Position numbers and translations under genes: made by a program. Shown in pieces: positions 12,832-18,010 of a stretch of DNA of 20,057 bases. How positions within the stretch are numbered: position 1 is the first letter of the stretch; every line of letters begins with the position of its first letter. The notes beneath the pieces were generated by a model. It ran no database searches. It worked only from the letters and a program-made list of their open reading frames with translations, and was not told where the DNA came from. Origin of the DNA: a virus; the IMG/VR virus record IMGVR_UViG_3300028394_000382, positions 1-20,057 of that record; one strand, 5' to 3'.

Positions 12832-14157
12832 TTAAGCTACTTTTCTTAGATGGTCTGGACATACTGTAGGCATCCCACAAACCATATCAAAACCCTTGTT
12901 TTTAAGATAAACCCTTAAAAATCGAGTATCAGACTTGTTTTGTGGCATACAAATAAACTGAATAAACTGTTCAGTTGTGAGTTGATCTATACCAGCATCC
13001 TTACAAAAATGCCATGTGGCGTAAGTAAACTCTAAACATGCCATGATCGTCTCATACTTTAAAGAACCCTTAAATAATCTGAATTCAATGGTTTTATCGT
13101 TATTAAAATTCAATGCTTCATAACGATCACTATTCAAACCCCTAAGTTGACTATGTTTATCTTTTTTATGTCTAACCACATCTTTTAACCATGAAGTATC
13201 AGACTTTTTATCTTTAATTTTTCCATAACTAGCATCTCTTCTTGCTACTGCTTTGATCAGCTGGTAGTTGTTTGTATCATTGATAAAAAACACCATCTTC
13301 GCACCATGTAGGGTAGACATATTCGACTTGCAGATATGCACATGAAGTCCACATGTTTCAGTATTGTGGGATGCCATTCCCTTGAAAGTATGCTTAAAAA
13401 ACTGTAGCTGATCTTTATGCACATCCAGACCTGTATACCCTGTCACCATCTCAAACCCATCATCCAGAGAACCATCCTCTTCGCATAAGGCATAAGTCTG
13501 CCCACGATAGCTACCAATAGCATCCAGCAAGTGTCCTGCCCTACTATCCTTATCATAATCTTCATGCTTGCATTCCATCTCTAATTCCAGACCTAAGAGA
13601 ACCCTAGGGCTTCGTTGATCAAAGCTGGATGGGATATGCCCTAGTCTTCGTTTTGATGAATGATAGCTACCAATATGCTCATGTTCCCTATCGTCATCTT
13701 CGTCATCCGTATTATCTTGATAGTTATTATTACGATCAGACCAATAATAGTTATGTCGACAATTATCACAGACTGAATAATCATCATTGACATTGTGTGC
13801 TTCATTGTCGCTGTCCAAATGCCCACAATCGTTACATTCAAAGTAATACCCATCAAAATGTTCACTTAAAGTGTCATTCCAATTCTTAGTATTTCTGAGC
13901 CATCTATTGTCATTTAAATAACCACAAACTTCTAATGCGGCTTCGTAACTACCATCTTTTTTAAGACTGTTAAACATCTTCCCAAAGTCGACCAAAACTG
14001 ATCGTCTAGCTATTCGACCTACTAGATCAAGACCACGATAAATAGCTTCGTTGTTTGATTGATAGTATTGGCGTGGGTTTAAATTACATCTAATCTTTTC
14101 TCTTATTGCACTAAGAGAATGATTATGATTTTTTCTTAAATACAGTATGTTGTGCAT
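12832..14157 (-). CDS. Amidoligase (COOH-NH2 ligase family) with N-terminal Cys4 zinc knuckle
   Basis: 441 residues. The C-terminal two thirds show the amidoligase pattern related to the glutamine-synthetase fold: LLGLELEME (187-195, Glu191 and Glu193), EEDGSLDDGFEMVT (226-239), CGLHVHI (269-275, His272 and His274) and RYEALNFNNDKTIEFRLFKGSL (345-366). These are the metal- and ATP-binding positions of ligases that join a carboxylate to an amine. Ahead of it lies a zinc knuckle with Cys108-x2-Cys111 and Cys130-x2-Cys133, and an acidic linker (DDEDDDREHEH, about 151-161). Residues 1-100 are unrecognised. AGAAAGG precedes the ATG. It is first of a four-gene minus-strand operon with a glutamine-amidotransferase-like partner. 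The substrate is unknown. Confidence 0.88.
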   Translation of the reverse strand: MHNILYLRKNHNHSLSAIREKIRCNLNPRQYYQSNNEAIYRGLDLVGRIARRSVLVDFGKMFNSLKKDGSYEAALEVCGYLNDNRWLRNTKNWNDTLSEHFDGYYFECNDCGHLDSDNEAHNVNDDYSVCDNCRHNYYWSDRNNNYQDNTDDEDDDREHEHIGSYHSSKRRLGHIPSSFDQRSPRVLLGLELEMECKHEDYDKDSRAGHLLDAIGSYRGQTYALCEEDGSLDDGFEMVTGYTGLDVHKDQLQFFKHTFKGMASHNTETCGLHVHICKSNMSTLHGAKMVFFINDTNNYQLIKAVARRDASYGKIKDKKSDTSWLKDVVRHKKDKHSQLRGLNSDRYEALNFNNDKTIEFRLFKGSLKYETIMACLEFTYATWHFCKDAGIDQLTTEQFIQFICMPQNKSDTRFLRVYLKNKGFDMVCGMPTVCPDHLRKVA

Positions 14158-14258
14158 TTGTTGCCTTTCTTACTTTAGTTTAGATTAGTGAATTTTTACT
14201 GCTGTGTTACTTCTATGATTGTAACAAAAATTGTTGTGCTTGCGTGGTTTTGTTGTTT

Positions 14259-14620
14259 TGTGGATATGTTGTGGACTGAATGTGGGTTTAATGTGGGTAT
14301 AGAGAAATGGGTTTGAGAGATATATAAAACCTAGTTTGTGGGTAATGTGGATAACTATGAAGTCTATATGCTAGTAGATTGATTTTTGATGTATGGGCAT
14401 GTGTCTGGATCGCTGTATGCACGACAGCGTTACCAGCTATTCGTGCGATTTAAAACACCATGTCCACATTGTCCATTTGTCCACACTTTTCCCTTTCCCT
14501 AAAGTGTGGGTAATGTGGATAACCCTAAAACATAATGTCCACATAACCCACATAATAATTATCTAGACTATATAAATACCTACTTAAAACATTATGTCCA
14601 CACTACCCACATAACCCACA
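14259..14620. repeat. Array of DnaA-box-like 9-mers, candidate origin or operator region
   Basis: TGTGG cores start at 14259, 14270, 14281, 14292, 14337, 14346, 14505 and 14514. The reverse, CCACA, starts at 14464, 14481, 14539, 14548, 14598, 14607 and 14616. Two boxes (14346-14354 and 14514-14522) read TGTGGATAA, the exact complement of the classic DnaA box TTATCCACA. Each is joined head-to-tail to TGTGGGTAA, making a perfect 19-bp direct repeat (14337-14355 and 14505-14523). An AT-rich stretch at 14551-14593 lies between the last two clusters. No gene is present. The array lies between divergent promoters, so it may also regulate the flanking operons. Confidence 0.75.
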
Positions 14621-14704
14621 ACGGATTATGTTTGTCTGTATGTGTCTGGTTTTTGTTTGTTTGTCAAACATGAGACAAACACCATGTTAGTTAAGGCTTA
14701 CTAA

Positions 14705-14762
14705 CCATAGGGCAAAAACTTTTAGCATGGGGGGGGTAGGGCCAAGCCGAACGGCCCTATGG
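14705..14762. repeat. Mutually exclusive stems upstream of the terminase operon
   Basis: GCCCTA at 14754-14759 can pair with either of two TAGGGC copies. The long-range stem is CCATAGGGC (14705-14713) with GCCCTATGG (14754-14762), nine perfect pairs. The local hairpin is TAGGGCC (14737-14743) with GGCCCTA (14753-14759), seven perfect pairs and a nine-base loop. The two cannot form at once. The G8 run sits between the two left arms. Confidence 0.6.
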
Positions 14763-14767
14763 CGGCG

Positions 14768-14797
14768 GAGCGTTTGCTCAAACTTTTTATTTTTTTT
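14768..14797 (+). terminator. Weak terminator-like hairpin plus T-tract before terminase
   Basis: GAGC-GTTT-GCTC (14768-14779) forms a short four-pair hairpin and is followed by AAACTTTTTATTTTTTTT up to 14797. The stem is short for an intrinsic terminator, and the T-run begins four bases after it. With the competing stems just upstream it could act as an attenuator for late transcription, or be an AT-rich promoter spacer. Confidence 0.3.
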
Positions 14798-14832
14798 ACA
14801 AACTGCCAAAAAATCTATGATAAGATTCCACC

Positions 14833-15291
14833 ATGTTTGATAACTTTCATTCCTATGTGTATGAGCCACGCAAGCTAGAAGCTACCGAGGCTAGATTGCA
14901 ACGCATATACGATGCTGCCAAGTTAGGACTCAAAGGCGACACACTTGCCCTTGCTGCGGGGATGCGCCCTACCGAATACCGACAGCTTACGCAACTAGAT
15001 CCCATTGCGGAGTATGCTGAACAAAAAGGCAAAGCCGATGGCGAGATGGAGTTATCAGCGATACTGCACAAAGCCGCAGCCGATGGCGACGCTAAAGCTG
15101 CGCTAGAAATTCTCAAGCACCAGCATGGCTGGGTAGCTAAACAACAACTGTCAATAGATGTTGAGCAACGCATCTCAATTACAGCCGCACTCGAACAAGC
15201 GCAACAGCGCGTCATCGAAGGCGTGTTCAAACAAGTGGATAATACCGAAATGCTCCACGTGAAACCTCAACTCAAACAAAAGGTGGCGTAA
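14833..15291 (+). CDS. Probable terminase small subunit
   Basis: 152 residues. The N-terminal part (EATEARLQRIYDAAKLGLKGDTLALAAGMRPTEYRQL, about 16-52) reads as a helix-turn-helix of the kind small terminase subunits use to bind packaging DNA. The middle (AEQKGKADGEMELSAILHKAAADGDAKAALEILKHQHGWV) is helical and typical of TerS oligomerisation regions. The role is supported by its position two genes ahead of the large terminase. The ATG at 14833 has no Shine-Dalgarno (GATTCCACC precedes it). The stop overlaps the next gene by TAATG. Assignment is by context and general pattern, so another DNA-binding packaging factor cannot be excluded. Confidence 0.75.
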   Translation: MFDNFHSYVYEPRKLEATEARLQRIYDAAKLGLKGDTLALAAGMRPTEYRQLTQLDPIAEYAEQKGKADGEMELSAILHKAAADGDAKAALEILKHQHGWVAKQQLSIDVEQRISITAALEQAQQRVIEGVFKQVDNTEMLHVKPQLKQKVA

Positions 15292-15893
15292 TGGCGGATA
15301 AAAGACAGAATGTTAATTCGTTAAGCAAGATGTTGTTTAACGATGATTCAAATGATCGTTACCCTAGTGTAAGTAATGAGTTGCGTAATGCGCTAATGAT
15401 GCAAGAGATAATGGGGCCTGAAACCAGATCGAGCAATCCGAATGTTGCGCCGTACGGTGGCGAGCGTCAGTTCTTGCCAGCAACCAACATACCACTACGC
15501 TATAACCCAGATGTTGATTTAAATTTGTTTACGCCGCAACCGCCGCCTCAGTTTAATACGTCAATTCGAGATGAGCGAGCGCAACAGTTAATGCAAGATG
15601 TACCGCAAGGAACTAACATTTACAACCAAGGGCCGATGAATATGCCACAGGCATTATTGGGGCAACTGCGCGGAAGTACACCACTTGGCCCAGGCATGGC
15701 ACGTGTCGGCGCAACGGGTATAGCGGTACAGATGCCAAACGGGTCAATTAAGTATATGCCCAATATGTATGAAGGTGGATATGGTATGCCGTTCTTGGGT
15801 GGTAGGCTAGATGTGTCAGGCAACATGGGCGCGCAAACAATGCCGCAACGAATGTACGGTGGGAATGTGCGTTTTAGCAAAGAATTTGATTAA
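15291..15893 (+). CDS. Hypothetical Pro/Met/Gly/Asn-rich protein between terminase subunits
   Basis: 200 residues, joined by TAATG at both ends to the small and large terminase genes, so it is surely translated with them. The N-terminal 40 residues are polar and partly helical (NSLSKMLFNDDSNDRYPSVSNELRNALMMQEIMG). The rest is rich in Pro, Asn, Gln, Gly and Met and looks largely disordered (TPQPPPQFNTSIR, MNMPQALLGQLRGSTPLGPGMARVG, MYEGGYGMPFLGG). There is no catalytic motif, signal peptide or membrane segment. It could be a minor structural or packaging-associated protein. No family is recognised. Confidence 0.75.
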   Translation: MADKRQNVNSLSKMLFNDDSNDRYPSVSNELRNALMMQEIMGPETRSSNPNVAPYGGERQFLPATNIPLRYNPDVDLNLFTPQPPPQFNTSIRDERAQQLMQDVPQGTNIYNQGPMNMPQALLGQLRGSTPLGPGMARVGATGIAVQMPNGSIKYMPNMYEGGYGMPFLGGRLDVSGNMGAQTMPQRMYGGNVRFSKEFD

Positions 15894-17419
15894 TGCAATC
15901 CACCATCTACTCAGCGCAAGACGAACAAGAGTTAATGTCACGCCTGTGGAGTCCTGCAATCAAGGACAATCCATTGGCGTTTGTGATGTATTGTTATCCC
16001 TGGGCGCAACAGGGTACGCCGCTGGAGAATTTTACAGGGCCTAGAAAATGGCAACGTGAGATCTTACTGGACATAGCCGAACATATTAAGCAGAACCAAG
16101 GCAAGCTGGACTTTAATGTATTGCGAGAAGCGGTAGCGTCTGGGCGTGGAATTGGTAAGTCGGCGCTAGTCTCATGGCTAGAACATTGGATGTTATCCAC
16201 CAGAATAGGCGCAACCGTCATCGTGTCGGCTAACTCGGAATCGCAGCTGCGCTCAGTCACCTGGGCGGAGATAACTAAGTGGCTCAGTATGTCCATCAAC
16301 AGTCATTGGTTTGAGGTAAGCGCAACCAGAGTGATGCCAGCCAAATGGTTGACTGAGCTAGTCGAACGGGATTTGAAAAAAGGCACGCGGTATTGGGGTG
16401 TTGAAGGACGGCTCTGGTCGGCGGAGAATCCTGATGCTTACGCAGGGGTTCACAACTACGACGGGGTAATGGTTATATTCGATGAGGCGTCGGGTATTGA
16501 TGATTCTATTTGGGCGGTGACATCTGGGTTCTTCACGGAAAACACACCCAACAGGTTTTGGATGGCGTTTAGCAACCCACGACGCAATAGCGGGTATTTT
16601 TATGAGGCGTTCCACTCCAAGCGAGAGTTTTGGAAAAACCGCAACATTGACTCGCGCCAAGTCGAAGGTACAGACAAGAACGTGTATGAGCAGATCATCG
16701 CTGAGTACGGCTCGGACTCGGTGCAAGCCCACGTCGAAGTGTACGGTCTGTTTCCGAACGCGTCCGATGATCAGTTCATTAGCGTCAACACAGTCGAAGA
16801 AGCCATGCAACGGGAAAAGTACAAGGATAATACCGCGCCCATCATCATTGGGGTTGACCCTGCACGGTTTGGCTCGGACTCAACCGTCATCGCTGTTAGG
16901 CAAGGGCGGGATGTCATAGCCATCAAGAGGCACAAGGGTGACGATACTATGGAAACAGTTGGGCGGGTGATCGAAGCTATTGAGGAATATCAGCCGACGC
17001 TAGTCAACATCGACGAAGGTGGGCTAGGAGCTGGTGTAGTGGATCGGCTAAAAGAACAACGCTACAAGATCAAAGGTGTTAACTTCGGGAACAAAGCAAA
17101 GAACAGTATGATGTATGGTAACAAACGGGCGGAGATGTGGGGCGATATGCGAGAATGGCTCAAGTCAGCGAGCGTGCCTACGGATCGGTACTTGAAAAGT
17201 GATTTGATCTCGCCCATGATGAAGCCTGATAGCAAGGGAAGCATATTCTTGGAATCAAAGAAAGACATGAGGTCAAGAGGACTGGCGTCACCTGACGCAG
17301 CGGACGCTATTGCATTGACTTTTGCGTTTCCTGTTGCACATCGGGAATATAAGGGTATAATCCGAAAGAATACGTACCAGAATCAAGGTGCAGTCTCTAA
17401 TTCTTGGATGGGGTCATAA
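15893..17419 (+). CDS. terL: Terminase large subunit (packaging ATPase and nuclease)
   Basis: 508 residues, full length for a TerL. ATPase domain: adenine-contact region around GPRKWQREIL (49-58), Walker A SGRGIGKS (83-90), Walker B VMVIFDEAS (192-200, Asp197 and Glu198) and motif III MAFSNP (224-229). RNase H-like nuclease domain: IIIGVDPARFGSDST (317-331, Asp322), VNIDEGGLGAGV (371-382, Asp374) and ASPDAADAIALTFA (466-479, Asp468 and Asp471). It drives DNA into the prohead through the portal and cuts the concatemer. The start overlaps the previous stop by TAATG with only a weak AAAGAA ribosome site, suggesting translational coupling. The stop overlaps the next start the same way. Confidence 0.95.
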   Translation: MQSTIYSAQDEQELMSRLWSPAIKDNPLAFVMYCYPWAQQGTPLENFTGPRKWQREILLDIAEHIKQNQGKLDFNVLREAVASGRGIGKSALVSWLEHWMLSTRIGATVIVSANSESQLRSVTWAEITKWLSMSINSHWFEVSATRVMPAKWLTELVERDLKKGTRYWGVEGRLWSAENPDAYAGVHNYDGVMVIFDEASGIDDSIWAVTSGFFTENTPNRFWMAFSNPRRNSGYFYEAFHSKREFWKNRNIDSRQVEGTDKNVYEQIIAEYGSDSVQAHVEVYGLFPNASDDQFISVNTVEEAMQREKYKDNTAPIIIGVDPARFGSDSTVIAVRQGRDVIAIKRHKGDDTMETVGRVIEAIEEYQPTLVNIDEGGLGAGVVDRLKEQRYKIKGVNFGNKAKNSMMYGNKRAEMWGDMREWLKSASVPTDRYLKSDLISPMMKPDSKGSIFLESKKDMRSRGLASPDAADAIALTFAFPVAHREYKGIIRKNTYQNQGAVSNSWMGS

Positions 17420-17694
17420 TGGCTACTAAACACGACAAACCAATAGCTCGCACGACCACGGGTAAGGGTAAGAACTATAACCCAACTGATAAGGGTGCGG
17501 GGATGACCGCCAAAGGGCGCGCCGAGTACAATGCAAAAAACAACAGTAATTTGAAAGCACCTGCACCGAATCCGAAAACAAAAGCAGATGCTGGTAGAAA
17601 AGCATCGTTTTGTGCGAGAATGTCAGGAGTTGTTAAAAACGCTAAAGGCGACGCCCCACGCGCTAAAGCTGCACTTAAAAATTGGAACTGCTAA
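17419..17694 (+). CDS. Small basic protein, DUF6321-like
   Basis: 91 residues from the ATG at 17419, which overlaps the terL stop (TAATG). An in-frame TTG at 17404 inside terL lacks support. The product is Lys/Ala/Asn-rich. The central GMTAKGRAEYNAKNNSNLKAPAPNP and C-terminal RKASFCARMSGV ... KAALKNWNC blocks match what I recall as DUF6321, a family found beside terminase and portal genes in environmental phages and without known function. The charge and the conserved Cys-containing tail suggest nucleic-acid or capsid binding, by inference only. Confidence 0.82.
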   Translation: MATKHDKPIARTTTGKGKNYNPTDKGAGMTAKGRAEYNAKNNSNLKAPAPNPKTKADAGRKASFCARMSGVVKNAKGDAPRAKAALKNWNC

Positions 17695-17705
17695 AGGAGA
17701 ATTAA

Positions 17706-17858
17706 ATGGCAACTAAACCTGGACTATATGCTAATATTCTAGCTAAACGTGCAAGAATAGAAGCAGGATCTAAAGAAAAAATGCGCAAAGTGGGTAGTAA
17801 AGGCGCGCCAACTGCCAAAGATTTTAAAGATTCAGCTAAAACTGCAAAGAAGAAATAA
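17706..17858 (+). CDS. Small Lys-rich phage protein, 50 aa
   Basis: AAAGGAGA lies 6 bases before the ATG. The product begins MATKPGLYANILAKRARIEAG and ends AKDFKDSAKTAKKK. It is strongly basic, without hydrophobic segments. Short proteins with the opening ATKPGLYANI are familiar next to portal genes in environmental phages and have no assigned role. That is recollection, not a search. It sits between the DUF6321-like gene and a second tiny basic gene. Confidence 0.8.
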   Translation: MATKPGLYANILAKRARIEAGSKEKMRKVGSKGAPTAKDFKDSAKTAKKK

Positions 17859-17860
17859 TC

Positions 17861-18010
17861 ATGCCGTTAAAAAAATCAGCTAGTCCTAAAGCATTTCGAG
17901 AGAATGTTAAAGCCGAAATAAAAGCAGGCAAACCTGTCAAACAAGCGGTAGCGATAGCGTATGCTACCAAGCGCAGCGCAGCTAAACCAGCAGGCAAGAT
18001 GAAAAAATAA
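17861..18010 (+). CDS. Small Lys/Ala-rich phage protein, 49 aa
   Basis: Starts 2 bases after the previous stop, at ATGCCGTTAAAA. The product opens MPLKKSASPKAFRENVKAEI and continues KAGKPVKQAVAIAYATKR, ending AAKPAGKMKK. The 'GKPxKQAVAIAY' block is common in tiny phage proteins (DUF6496-like by memory). It is basic, probably helical, and could bind DNA or a virion component. The stop overlaps the portal start by TAATG (18008-18012). Confidence 0.8.
   Translation: MPLKKSASPKAFRENVKAEIKAGKPVKQAVAIAYATKRSAAKPAGKMKK

Larger units (their letters stand above)
14158..14832. other. 675-base non-coding divergent region
   Basis: This stretch separates the minus-strand amidoligase operon from the plus-strand terminase operon. 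Besides the 9-mer array it holds a 6-bp hairpin CGCTGT/ACAGCG (14411-14416, 14424-14429) that competes with GCACGA/TCGTGC (14419-14424, 14441-14446). It also has a 7-bp hairpin GTTTGTC/GACAAAC (14659-14665, 14674-14680), a run of eight Gs (14729-14736), and the competing stems and T-tract just before the terminase gene. I see no credible coding frame, tRNA, or confident sigma-70 promoter. TATGAT at 14816-14821 is a possible -10 element. Confidence 0.6.

Noticed and set aside
13641-13865. 74-residue minus-strand frame rich in Ile and Met
   Set aside because: It is an out-of-frame reading of the amidoligase zinc-knuckle and acidic-linker DNA, with no start signal of its own.
14259-14620. CRISPR array
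   Set aside because: The repeated units are 9 bases long, occur in both directions and lack uniform repeats and spacers of about 30 bases.
14158-14832. tRNA or other structured RNA gene
   Set aside because: No cloverleaf, TTCGANNC-type T arm or CCA end is visible. The hairpins are short and compete with each other.
16358-16810. 150-residue minus-strand frame inside terL
   Set aside because: It is antisense to the terL region holding Walker B, has no ribosome site, and its composition is that of a shadow frame. TerL motifs are intact on the other strand.
17404-17418. TTG start for the DUF6321-like gene inside terL
   Set aside because: The ATG at 17419 gives the TAATG overlap used throughout this operon and the MATK opening common to such proteins.
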